Assembly (NCBI GenBank): GCA_021780315.1 | Contig: JAJXYY010000042.1 | Span: 434,001-498,000 of the forward strand | Direction of reading: 5' to 3' | DNA length: 64,000 nucleotides | Source: Acidobacteriota bacterium | Lineage (GTDB): Bacteria; Acidobacteriota; Terriglobia; Terriglobales; Acidobacteriaceae | Shown here: in pieces, positions 41,998 through 52,907 of the stretch | Position numbering within the stretch: the first letter of the stretch is position 1 | How the letters are laid out: every line of letters starts with the position of its first letter | Position numbers and translations under genes: made by a program | The notes under the pieces: generated by a model | The model's database searches: none | The model's input: the letters and a program-made list of their open reading frames with translations, nothing else | Told to the model about the DNA's origin: nothing

Positions 41998-42957
41998 ATG
42001 AGCAAGCAATGGACAGTTGCGGATATGCCCTCGCAGACGGGCCGACGGGTGTTGATTACCGGGGCGAATAGTGGCATTGGGTATCCTGCGGCGCTGGAGT
42101 TGGCGCGCAAGGGAGCGACGGTGGTGCTGGCTTGCCGAGACCGTAAGCGCGGTGAGGCAGCGGTGGAGCGGTTGCGGGGTGAAGTAGCAGGGGCGCAGGT
42201 GGAGTTGGCGATTCTGGATCTGGCTTCGCTGACGTCGGTGCAGGAGGTGGCGGGGCGGGAGTTGGAACGAGGGCTGCCGCTGGATGTGCTGATTAATAAT
42301 GCAGGCGTGATGGCTCCGCCGAAGCGGCAGCAGACGCGGGATGGGTTTGAGGTACAGTTTGGCACGAATGTGCTGGGGCATTTTGCGCTGACGGGGCTGC
42401 TGCTGCCGGCGCTGGAGCGAGCGGCGGCACGAGCGACATCGGAGGCGGAACGACCGCGGGTGGTGACGGTGGCGTCGATTGCGCATAAGCGGGGACGGAT
42501 CCGTTTTGACGATCTGCAGAGCAGGCAGCGGTACAGCCCGATGGAGGCGTATCAGCAGTCGAAGCTGGCGGACCTGATGTTTGCGCTGGAGATGGAGCGG
42601 CGGCTGGAGGCGCGGTCATCCGGGGTGATGAGCATGGCGGCGCACCCGGGTGTGGCGAAGACGAATCTGTTCAAGGTGGGATCGAGCACAGGGCTGGCAG
42701 CGGTGGCGGAGAAGGCGATTGCGGGCGTGATTGGCGCGCTGCTGAACTCCGATGCGGACGGAGCGCTGCCAACGCTGTATGCTGCCACGGCTGCGGAGGC
42801 TGTGGGCGGCGGGTACTACGGGCCGCAGGGCTTCCAGGAGATGCGCGGCGGCGATGTGGGCGATGCCCAGGTGGCGAAGCAGGCGCGGGATGAAGCAGCG
42901 GCGGCGCGGCTGTGGAGCGTGTGCGAGGAGCTGACGGGTGTACGTTTTTTGTCGTAA
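41998..42957 (+). CDS. Short-chain dehydrogenase/reductase, retinol-dehydrogenase-like
   Basis: 319 residues with ITGANSGIGYPAALELA (cofactor TGxxxGIG), LACRDRKRGEA (Arg residues favour NADP), LINNAGVM, and the catalytic S (TVASIAHKR) and YQQSK. These spell the extended SDR pattern of retinol dehydrogenase/WW-domain oxidoreductase-like bacterial proteins. The start MSKQWTVADMPSQTG at 41998 fits the family; the frame is open to 41893. Substrate unknown. Follows the hydrolase gene on the same strand. Confidence 0.9.
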   Translation: MSKQWTVADMPSQTGRRVLITGANSGIGYPAALELARKGATVVLACRDRKRGEAAVERLRGEVAGAQVELAILDLASLTSVQEVAGRELERGLPLDVLINNAGVMAPPKRQQTRDGFEVQFGTNVLGHFALTGLLLPALERAAARATSEAERPRVVTVASIAHKRGRIRFDDLQSRQRYSPMEAYQQSKLADLMFALEMERRLEARSSGVMSMAAHPGVAKTNLFKVGSSTGLAAVAEKAIAGVIGALLNSDADGALPTLYAATAAEAVGGGYYGPQGFQEMRGGDVGDAQVAKQARDEAAAARLWSVCEELTGVRFLS

Positions 42958-43010
42958 GCCGGCTTGCGGACGGACGAGTTCTCTATTTGTAACTTGGTGG
43001 GTTGCTTTCT

Positions 43011-43652
43011 CTAGTGGCGGTTGGCTCTGGGCTGGGCGATGACGAGGCCGCGCGGGGTGGGGAGCAGGACGACGGAGAGCAGGTTTTCTGCTTCCATCTT
43101 GAGAGCGGCCTCGCGGACGAGTTTGAGATGCGAACTGGCGTCGTGCATGAGGATGATGCCGGTGGGGTTGATTTGAGGGAGGAAGCGTTTGACCTCGGCC
43201 TCGCGGATGGGCATGTCGGAGTCGGAGAAGAAGAGGTCGATGGTGCCTTCGACGTGCATCTCGAGGGAGGACTCGTTGCGGAGTTCGATCCAGGGGGCGA
43301 GCGGGGAGCCCTGGAGGCGGGCCTTGGCTTTCTCATAGACGATGGGATCGTACTCGCAGGAGATGACTTTGCCGAAGCCGTTGCGCTGGAGACCGCGTGC
43401 GATCCACTCGGTGGAGACGCCGAGGAAGGAGCCGGTTTCGACGACGAGGCGGGGCTTGATGGTGGTGACGAGGGTGGCAAGGAACTCGAGGACTTCGAGT
43501 TCGGCGGTCATGGAGTCGAGCATGGACCACTGCTCGGGGTGGGGGCACTCGGGCGTGGGGCGGTGGTACTCGGGGAGCAGCGCTCCGGCGGCGCGGTCGT
43601 GCTGGAGCATGACTTTGTGTTCCTGCTTGATTTTTTTCTTGAAGAGGCCCAA
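43011..43652 (-). CDS. Class I SAM-dependent methyltransferase
   Basis: 213 residues with a basic N-terminus (MGLFKKKIKQEHK). VVETGSFLGVSTEWIARGL is the SAM-binding motif I, VISCEYDPIVYEKAKARL carries the ribose-binding Glu/Asp, and IDLFFSDSDMPIREAEV plus GIILMHDASSHLKLV complete the fold. The DSD and MHDAS segments resemble metal-dependent O-methyltransferases and cephalosporin-hydroxylase-like enzymes. No biosynthetic neighbours point to a substrate. Confidence 0.8.
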   Translation of the reverse strand: MGLFKKKIKQEHKVMLQHDRAAGALLPEYHRPTPECPHPEQWSMLDSMTAELEVLEFLATLVTTIKPRLVVETGSFLGVSTEWIARGLQRNGFGKVISCEYDPIVYEKAKARLQGSPLAPWIELRNESSLEMHVEGTIDLFFSDSDMPIREAEVKRFLPQINPTGIILMHDASSHLKLVREAALKMEAENLLSVVLLPTPRGLVIAQPRANRH

Positions 43653-43721
43653 TGGTTCTCCCTTTCGCTCAGAGGTTATTATCCGACAGGTTGTGGGGAA
43701 GTGTGAATTCGGTTGGGGGGG

Positions 43722-44069
43722 CTAGAGCAGGATGATGACGACGGCCATGACGGCGCAGGGGGCGGCGATGGCGAGGAACAGGGCGAGGGTGTAGCGGAGC
43801 CAGGGATGGGGGTTGGCGGCGGTGCGGTTCCAGGCGCGGGCGAAGGCGATCCAGAGGGCAAGGGAGAGGATTTCGGCGGTGACGGCGAGGTAGGTCCAAC
43901 GGTGGGTCAGGTTGGCCTGGTAGTCGATCTCCTGCTGGGCTTCGGGGGTGCCGTCGGAGGCGGTGGCGAGGTCTTTGGCCTCGATGGAGTGGCCGACGAG
44001 CGGGACTACGGTGGCTCCGGCGAGGAGGGTGGAGGCGATGGCGAGGATGATCCAGAGGATCGGCTTCAT
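43722..44069 (-). CDS. Small three-helix membrane protein, hypothetical
   Basis: 115 residues. Hydrophobic segments lie at about 3-25 (ILWIILAIASTLLAGATVVPL), 62-80 (WTYLAVTAEILSLALWIAF) and 93-114 (TLALFLAIAAPCAVMAVVIIL). The loop between the first two is acidic (DGTPEAQQEID). No family recognised. Confidence 0.65.
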   Translation of the reverse strand: MKPILWIILAIASTLLAGATVVPLVGHSIEAKDLATASDGTPEAQQEIDYQANLTHRWTYLAVTAEILSLALWIAFARAWNRTAANPHPWLRYTLALFLAIAAPCAVMAVVIILL

Positions 44070-44152
44070 GTGGGGATGATATTGGATTTGGGCGAGCGTG
44101 GGCGGGAAATCTGGGGTGGCAATTGCGGGATGGAGAATGTGACTAAAAGCAA

Positions 44153-44177
44153 CAGGCCGCGCTGGGTGCGCGGCCTG
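44153..44177 (-). terminator. Terminator after acnA
   Basis: CAGGCCGCGC and its complement with a 5-base loop, followed on the minus strand by TTGCTTTTA. 22 bases after the acnA stop. Confidence 0.85.
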
Positions 44178-44198
44178 CTGGATTTGTGCCGGGTTTGG

Positions 44199-47102
<2,904 letters not shown>

Positions 47103-47342
47103 CGGAGGATCCTCAAAGCGCTGCTGGGAGCGCGGTTTTATGGCCGACGCGAAGTTGGAACATGCGCGGCAGGCGGGGGAAGATTAGCAGAGTGGAGAGA
47201 GGAAGAGCTAGGCCGAGAGACGACCGCGGTCGTGGTGGCCGAGACGAAAGCGCTTGAGAGGAGTATTGCCGCGCGGACTCATGCGATGATTCTATCGCTG
47301 ACCTGCGACGGCTGGCGAGTGTTTTGGAAAAAGGAGAACGGG

Positions 47343-48413
47343 ATGCGACGGTTCGTGTGGATGACTGCGGTGGCGGTTGGGATTTCGTTGGGGACGGCGG
47401 CAGGAGCGGCGGTGCCGATGCAACAGGGTGGTGGGGATCTGCGGGTGTACTTTGCCGATGTGGAGGGGGGGCAGGCTACGTTGTTTGTCACTCCGGGGGG
47501 TGAGAGCCTGCTGGTGGATACGGGCTGGCCGGGGGCGGGAGGGCGCGATGCAGACCGGATTGTGGCGCTGTGCAAGCAGGCGGGCGTGGCGAAGATCGAC
47601 AACCTGGTGGTGACGCACTTCCACACCGACCATGTGGGGGGCGTGCCCCAGTTGCTGGCGAAGATTCCGGTGGGGCGGGTGATTGACCATGGCGACAATA
47701 CGGAGACCAACGATCCGGCGACGCTCTCGGGCTGGGCGGCGTACCAGAAGGTGCTGGCGGAGGGACATCTGACGCGGCTTTCGGTAAAGGCGGGCGACGT
47801 GCTGCCGGTGCACGGGATGCGGGTGGAGGTGGTGAGCGCGAATGGCGAGGTGATCGGCAAGCCGCTGGTGGGTGGGGGTGCGGGCGCGATGAATCCAGAG
47901 TGTGCGACCTCGCCGACGAAGAATGCGGAAGGCAGCGAGAACGACCGCTCGATTGGGATGATGATTACGTTTGGGAGGCTGCGAATTCTGGACCTGGGCG
48001 ACCTGACATGGGCGAAGGAGCGGCCGCTGATGTGCCCGGTGAACAAGCTGGGACGAGTGGATGTGTACATTGTGAGCCACCATGGGATGGACCGGAGTGG
48101 TAGCCCGGCGCTGGTGAAGGCGATTGCGCCGCGGGTAGCGATTATGGACAACGGGGCGAAGAAGGGCGGAGCGGCCTCGACGTACGATCAGATTGAGGAC
48201 TCGGGAAAGCTGGAGGACCTGTGGCAGTTGCACACGGCAGTGGGGAACGATGACGACCACAATGCAGATGACTCGCGCATTGCCAATTTGGAAGGCGTGG
48301 ATGCGGGGCACTCGCTGGAGTTGGTGGCGCGGCGGGATGGGAGCTTCGCGGTGACGAATGAGCGGACGGGGGAGACGGTTCGTTACAAAGCAGATGCGTT
48401 AGAAGGCAAATAA
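47343..48413 (+). CDS. Secreted metallo-beta-lactamase-fold hydrolase (ComEC/Rec2-like)
   Basis: 356 residues. Signal peptide MRRFVWMTAVAVGISLGTAA, cleaved near 22. The MBL fold begins LRVYFADVEGGQATLFVTPGG, then LLVDTGWPG; the metal site is VVTHFHTDHVGG (HxHxDH, here THFHTDH). A later Asp lies in ILDLGDLTW, and His in VYIVSHHGMD. This order matches the ComEC/internalin-type exported hydrolases. AAGGAG with good spacing sets the ATG at 47343; the same frame stays open far upstream through the antisense of acnA, which is not coding. Substrate unknown. Confidence 0.85.
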   Translation: MRRFVWMTAVAVGISLGTAAGAAVPMQQGGGDLRVYFADVEGGQATLFVTPGGESLLVDTGWPGAGGRDADRIVALCKQAGVAKIDNLVVTHFHTDHVGGVPQLLAKIPVGRVIDHGDNTETNDPATLSGWAAYQKVLAEGHLTRLSVKAGDVLPVHGMRVEVVSANGEVIGKPLVGGGAGAMNPECATSPTKNAEGSENDRSIGMMITFGRLRILDLGDLTWAKERPLMCPVNKLGRVDVYIVSHHGMDRSGSPALVKAIAPRVAIMDNGAKKGGAASTYDQIEDSGKLEDLWQLHTAVGNDDDHNADDSRIANLEGVDAGHSLELVARRDGSFAVTNERTGETVRYKADALEGK

Positions 48414-48494
48414 GTAGATAGGCTTTGGCAGGGGTGTCTCGGTGATGGCGGCGTGCATCCAAATGGTAGCGGGACAAGAACGAGGGAGTGCTTA

Positions 48495-50066
48495 ATGACG
48501 ACTGGCAGCCGGAAGTATTTATCTGGAGTGACGCTGGGTTTGGCGTTGGTGGTGGGGATGGCGTGTTGTGGTGCGAGTTCTGCGGTTGCGCTGCAGCAGC
48601 CGGGGCCTGATCCTGCGGACCAGAATATGGCACCGGTGGACGGGGCGCAGCAGTATGGGCAGCAGGGACAGCAGGATGCGAGCCAGTATCCGCAGCAGGC
48701 GAACCAATATCCGCAACAGGCGCCTGCACCGATTGAGCGGCGGCGCCCGGACGATGGGAACGGTGGGTACGGCCAGCAGCCGGGGTATGGGTCGGGGGGG
48801 AATGCTCAGCAGGGATACCAGCAGCAGGGATACCAGCAGCAAGGGGACCAACAGCAGGGATATCAGCAGCAGGGCGACCAGCAGGGGGGCTATCAGCAGC
48901 AGGGCGATCAGGGCTATTCCGACGAGGGCGATGATGACGATCAGCAGCCGATGGAGGCAGACCAGCCGCCACCACCGTTGCCGGTGTATGAACAGCCGGA
49001 GGCACCGGAGCCGAACTATATGTGGGTTCCGGGGTACTGGGGCTGGTCGCCGTACGGGTATTACTGGGTGCCGGGAGTGTGGTGCGCGGCACCGTATCCG
49101 GGGGCCTTGTGGACGCCGGGGTACTGGGGCTACTACGGGGATGTGTACCGGTTCCACCGCGGATTCTGGGGTCTGCACATTGGGTTTTATGGCGGGATCA
49201 ACTATGGGTTTGGCTACTTTGGGACGGGGTACCGGGGCGGGTATTGGAATGGGAACAACTTCTACTACAACCGTGCGGTGAACCGGATCAACGTGACCCG
49301 GATAACGAATGTGTACAACCGTACGGAGGTTGTGAACAATACGACGATTAACAATCGGGTGTCATACAACGGGGGCCGAGGTGGGTTACAGGTCCGACCA
49401 CAGCCTACGGAGTTGGCTGCGATGCGGGAGCCGAAGATACCTCCGATGCGGACCCAGTTGCAGGTGCAGCAGCAGGCGGCACAGAATCGGCAGCAGTTTT
49501 ACAACCAGAATCGGGGTCGTCCGGCGATTGTAGCTTCGCCGCGACCGATCATCGCGGATAAGGGAATCGCGCGCCCGATGCCGGTGCAGCAGGGCAATCG
49601 GATGGGCCAGCAGGGCAACCGACCGGGGCAGACTGCGGGAGGGCCGGGACAGCAGTGGCCAGGGAACCGGCAGGGGCAGCAGCAACAGGCTCGGCCCATG
49701 CCGCAGGATCAACAGCAGCAACGTCAACAACCACAGCTGCAGGCTCGGCCGAATTTGCCGCAGGGGCAGCAGCAGTTACAGCAGCGACAACCGCAGTTGC
49801 AGCAGCAGCAGCAGTTCGAGCGACAGCAGCAGATGCAACCGCAGCGACCACCGCAGCAGCAGCCGGCGAGACCAATGCCGCCATCGCAGCCTCGTCCTCC
49901 GTATCAGCCTCAGCCACAGCAGCAGTACAGGCCGCAGCAACCGCAGCAGCAGTACCGGCCACCTCCGCAGCAGCAGTACAGGCCGCAGCAGCCGCAACAG
50001 CAATATCGGCCGCAGCAGCAGGCTCGACCGGAGCCGCCGCGGAGGCCGGAGCAGAAGCCGCAGTAG
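48495..50066 (+). CDS. Gln-rich secreted protein with YXWGXW-type repeats
   Basis: 523 residues. A signal peptide of about 35 residues (GVTLGLALVVGMACCGASSA) precedes a low-complexity Gln/Tyr/Gly region (about 40-150) with repeated YQQQGDQ-like units. The central domain, about 165-250, is aromatic: PNYMWVPGYWGWSPYGYYWV then PGVWCAAPYPGALWTPGYWG, which are WxPGYW/YXWGXW repeats. VNRINVTRITNVYNRTEVV follows. The last 200 residues are again Gln/Pro/Arg-rich. Such proteins are probably cell-surface or periplasmic; function is unknown. ATG 48495 follows GAGGGAGTG. A terminator lies 25 bases after the stop. Confidence 0.85.
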   Translation: MTTGSRKYLSGVTLGLALVVGMACCGASSAVALQQPGPDPADQNMAPVDGAQQYGQQGQQDASQYPQQANQYPQQAPAPIERRRPDDGNGGYGQQPGYGSGGNAQQGYQQQGYQQQGDQQQGYQQQGDQQGGYQQQGDQGYSDEGDDDDQQPMEADQPPPPLPVYEQPEAPEPNYMWVPGYWGWSPYGYYWVPGVWCAAPYPGALWTPGYWGYYGDVYRFHRGFWGLHIGFYGGINYGFGYFGTGYRGGYWNGNNFYYNRAVNRINVTRITNVYNRTEVVNNTTINNRVSYNGGRGGLQVRPQPTELAAMREPKIPPMRTQLQVQQQAAQNRQQFYNQNRGRPAIVASPRPIIADKGIARPMPVQQGNRMGQQGNRPGQTAGGPGQQWPGNRQGQQQQARPMPQDQQQQRQQPQLQARPNLPQGQQQLQQRQPQLQQQQQFERQQQMQPQRPPQQQPARPMPPSQPRPPYQPQPQQQYRPQQPQQQYRPPPQQQYRPQQPQQQYRPQQQARPEPPRRPEQKPQ

Positions 50067-50090
50067 CGATCGACAAAGAGCAGATACAGG

Positions 50091-50120
50091 CAGGGGCGAC
50101 CAGTTGAGTCGCCCCTGTTT
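50091..50120 (+). terminator. Terminator between convergent genes
   Basis: CAGGGGCGAC-(7 bases)-GTCGCCCCTG followed by TTT, after the Gln-rich protein gene and just before the end of the opposing gene. Confidence 0.9.
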
Positions 50121-50156
50121 GTGTCTGTGATGTCGATGGCTGGTGCGGCGGTGCGA

Positions 50157-50735
50157 TTAGAGGGGCAGGTCTTCGGTCCAGCTGTGGCCGCAGGCTTCAC
50201 AGTGCCAACGGTTGGCGGGGTCTACGGCTTCGAGTAGAGGATCGGCGGCACCGCACTGGGGGCAGACGGGCTCAGTAAAGATGGCATCTTCCGGGGAGAT
50301 GGTTCCGAGGGCGTTGGGGCGGGAGAGGATGATGCCAGCGGATTGGGCGTCCGAGGGGCCGACGATGAGGCGTGGCGGGTCGGCGGCGACGATCTCCGAG
50401 GTGGGAACGATGCTCTCGATGCCGGCGGAGCGGAGGACACTCTGGGCGAGCAGTGCGTCTTCGAGATCGGTGAACTCGAAGACGCACTCTTCCGGGGCGT
50501 TGGCCGCGAAGGTATGCAGGGCGGACTCGTCGGCGCTGGAGTTGGGCCGGGTGGGTGCAGCGGACTGGCTGGGCAGGGCGAGTCCGCGGCGGGTGAACTC
50601 GGCCTTGAGCGCGGACTGAGCAGCGTCGGTGAGATCGGTGAGGGTGGCGGCGAGGGCTTGCAGTTCGCCGTCGCTGTAGGTGGCGTAGAGCCGGGAGAGT
50701 TCGTCGTCCTGATGGGTATCGCCGGGGATGGTCAC
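50157..50735 (-). CDS. Hypothetical protein with DUF2007-like and zinc-ribbon parts
   Basis: 192 residues. The N-terminal third is helical (DDELSRLYATYSDGELQALA). The middle, VFEFTDLEDALLAQSVLRSA then GIESIVPTSE, resembles the DUF2007 putative signal-transducing domain. The C-terminus is a zinc ribbon: CPQCGAADPLLE ... WHCEACGHSW. Cytoplasmic, stands alone. Function unknown. Confidence 0.6.
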   Translation of the reverse strand: MTIPGDTHQDDELSRLYATYSDGELQALAATLTDLTDAAQSALKAEFTRRGLALPSQSAAPTRPNSSADESALHTFAANAPEECVFEFTDLEDALLAQSVLRSAGIESIVPTSEIVAADPPRLIVGPSDAQSAGIILSRPNALGTISPEDAIFTEPVCPQCGAADPLLEAVDPANRWHCEACGHSWTEDLPL

Positions 50736-50890
50736 GATTGCTTCCTCTGTTGATTCGAGAGTGGGTGCAGGTGTGGCTTGTCGATTGTATGGATCGGCGA
50801 GGCAAGACGGAAGGGTGAGGGGTGGCAGGTGTGGGGAATCTAGTTGTGGACTTGGGCGAGGGCGCTGTGGGTGTTCGTCTGAAGAACATC

Positions 50891-51784
50891 ATGGTGAGAC
50901 GACGAGAGTTTTTGATGCTGGGCACGGTGGCTGTTGCTGGCCGTGTGGTACGACCTGATTTGCTGGTGGCGGAGCAGAGGCGGCGTTTTCTCAGCTTGCC
51001 ACGGGCGCTGGCGGCGTTGGAGAGCGCGAACGATGGGCGGCTGGGGGTGGCGGTGATCGACACTGGCTCGGGCGAGCGGAGCGGGTACCGCCTGGAGGAG
51101 CGTTTTGCGATGTGCAGTACGTTCAAGATGCTGTTGGTGGCGGCGGTGCTGCAGCGGGTGGATGGGGGGCGGGAGAGGTTGGATCGGTTGGAGGCGATTC
51201 CGGCGCAGCCGCTGGTGGGACACTCGCCGCTGACGGAGGTTCATGCGGGTGGGTCGATGAGTGTGATGGCATTGTGCGCTGCGATTTTGACCCAGAGCGA
51301 CAATACGGCAACGAACGTAATGCTGGCGACGCTGGGAGGGCCGGATGGGATTACGCAGTTTGCGCGGTCGATCGGCGATCCGGTGACTCGGCTGGACCGT
51401 ACGGAGACGTCGTTGAATGAGGCGCGGCCGGGTGATCCGCGGGATACGACTTCGCCGGAAGCGATGGCGGGGAATCTGCGTGCGGTGCTGCTGGGGAAGG
51501 TGCTGACGGCGGCCTCGCGGGAGCGACTGACGCAGTGGATGATCGCCAACCAGAGCGGCCAGACACGGCTGCGGGCGCGCCTGCCGGAGGGTTGGCGGGC
51601 GGGAGACAAGACGGGCTCCAACCTGGAGAATACGGCGGGAGATATTGGGATTCTGTGGCCACCGCAGGGTGCTCCGGTGCTGGTGGCGGCGTACGTGACG
51701 GAGTGCGTGGGGCCGGAGGAGAAGCGGGCAGCGATGCTGGCGGAGGTGGGACGGTTGGTGACGGCTTGCTACGCGGCGCGGTAG
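50891..51784 (+). CDS. bla: Class A beta-lactamase with Tat-like signal
   Basis: Serine beta-lactamase, 297 residues. The N-terminus VRRREFLMLGTVAVAG is a twin-arginine (RRxFL) export signal. Catalytic motifs: STFK at 76-79 (Ser70 and Lys73 in class A numbering), SDN at 136-138, the omega loop RTETSLN with the general base Glu at 172 and GDPRDTTSP after it, and KTG at 240-242. Cys precedes the nucleophile (C69), but no Cys at position 238 is apparent, so the disulfide of class A carbapenemases is not supported. The frame is open to 50822; MVRRREFL is the natural start. Substrate range cannot be predicted. Confidence 0.93.
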   Translation: MVRRREFLMLGTVAVAGRVVRPDLLVAEQRRRFLSLPRALAALESANDGRLGVAVIDTGSGERSGYRLEERFAMCSTFKMLLVAAVLQRVDGGRERLDRLEAIPAQPLVGHSPLTEVHAGGSMSVMALCAAILTQSDNTATNVMLATLGGPDGITQFARSIGDPVTRLDRTETSLNEARPGDPRDTTSPEAMAGNLRAVLLGKVLTAASRERLTQWMIANQSGQTRLRARLPEGWRAGDKTGSNLENTAGDIGILWPPQGAPVLVAAYVTECVGPEEKRAAMLAEVGRLVTACYAAR

Positions 51785-51801
51785 AGGTTGGTTAACGACG
51801 A

Positions 51802-51830
51802 AAGGAGACTCCAGATGGCAGAGTCTCCTT
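51802..51830. terminator. Terminator between convergent genes
   Basis: AAGGAGACTC-(9 bases)-GAGTCTCCTT, 18 bases after the beta-lactamase stop and before the opposing DUF6807 gene. Confidence 0.85.
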
Positions 51831-51848
51831 CGTGTTGCGTGGATTGGG

Positions 51849-52907
51849 CTATTTGTATTCGGCTGCGAAGGTGTCTGCGGCCTGGTTCATCTGGGCTGGA
51901 GTGGGTGCGCCGGACTCCAGAATGACGCTGTAGCGGAAGGTCACGGACTTGCCTTTATCCAGAGTGAAGTTGAGTGGAGCGGCCTTGGGATCGAAGATGT
52001 GCTGTCCGAGTGGATTGGCAGCGAAGAGGCCGTAGCCGCGGGCGTGCCAGTAGGTGGGGTAGTTGGGGTTGGCGGGGTTGTCGAGGATGGCGATGGAGAC
52101 GGTTTTGTGGTCGCTGTTGGTGCCGGTGAGGATGCACCAGCGTCCGCGAGTGGACCAGACTTCGTCGCCCTGCTTGCCCTCGCTGGTGCGATAGATGCCA
52201 GTGGCTCCGGGGACGTTGGAGGCCTGGACCTGGGTGGGTCGTCCGCTGGCATCGGTGAAGGTGCCACCCTTTTCGTTGGCCGATTCGAGGAAGTGGGCTA
52301 CGCGGATGCCGAGCAGACCTTCCTTGTCGTCGTGGAAGACGACGTGATCGAGTGCGGTGAGGGTGACGATGGTGTCGATGGTGCGGGAGTTCGCGGTGCT
52401 GGAGAAGACGTAGCGGGTGGTCTGCTGGAGGACGTCTTTACCGGCTCCGTTGGTCCAGAGGGAGTCGACGACGAGTTCGCCGCGGTGGGTTCCACTTTTG
52501 GTGGAGACGATCTTCTGGTGATGGATGGTGCCCATTTTGTCGCGGTTTTCGGGCTTGATAGCGTCGGAGTTGTTCCAGAAGTCGAAGTTATCGACGTTGC
52601 CGAAGTTGAACCACATGCCGGCGTGGTGGGGGTGATCGGTGCGTTCGCCCTCGCGTGGGGCGAGCGGGTAGCCGCGGGTGACCTCGATGCCGCCGGGTGC
52701 AATGAGCGGATAGAGGACGGGCTTTTTGAGGGTGCTGGGCCAGACGTAGGAGGTGAAGGGCGCGCCGTCGATGGTGATGTCGACACGCTGGTGGGCCTCG
52801 TCGGGGGTGACTTGCACCCCCTTGGATTTGGCGAAGGCGTTGGGTTGAAGGCTGAGCATGGCGACGAAGCAGCCCACGAGCACGCTGGGCCGGGAGAGCT
52901 TAGGCAT
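51849..52907 (-). CDS. Exported DUF6807 (PmoA-type) protein
   Basis: 352 residues with a signal peptide (LVGCFVAMLSLQPNAFA, cleaved near 26). VDITIDGAPFTSYVWPS, PVLYPLIAPGGIEVTRGYPL, then ERTDHPHHAGMWFNFGNVD form the DUF6807 signature; HPHH may bind metal. Homologues often neighbour Gfo/Idh/MocA oxidoreductases, as here. Its ATG overlaps the end of the upstream gene by 8 bases, so the two are coupled. Role in carbohydrate breakdown is inferred from the pairing. Confidence 0.85.
   Translation of the reverse strand: MPKLSRPSVLVGCFVAMLSLQPNAFAKSKGVQVTPDEAHQRVDITIDGAPFTSYVWPSTLKKPVLYPLIAPGGIEVTRGYPLAPREGERTDHPHHAGMWFNFGNVDNFDFWNNSDAIKPENRDKMGTIHHQKIVSTKSGTHRGELVVDSLWTNGAGKDVLQQTTRYVFSSTANSRTIDTIVTLTALDHVVFHDDKEGLLGIRVAHFLESANEKGGTFTDASGRPTQVQASNVPGATGIYRTSEGKQGDEVWSTRGRWCILTGTNSDHKTVSIAILDNPANPNYPTYWHARGYGLFAANPLGQHIFDPKAAPLNFTLDKGKSVTFRYSVILESGAPTPAQMNQAADTFAAEYK

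Noticed and set aside
48800..48920. A CRISPR-like run of short repeats
   Set aside because: These are coding repeats for YQQQG(D) units inside the Gln-rich protein, with no unique spacers of constant length.
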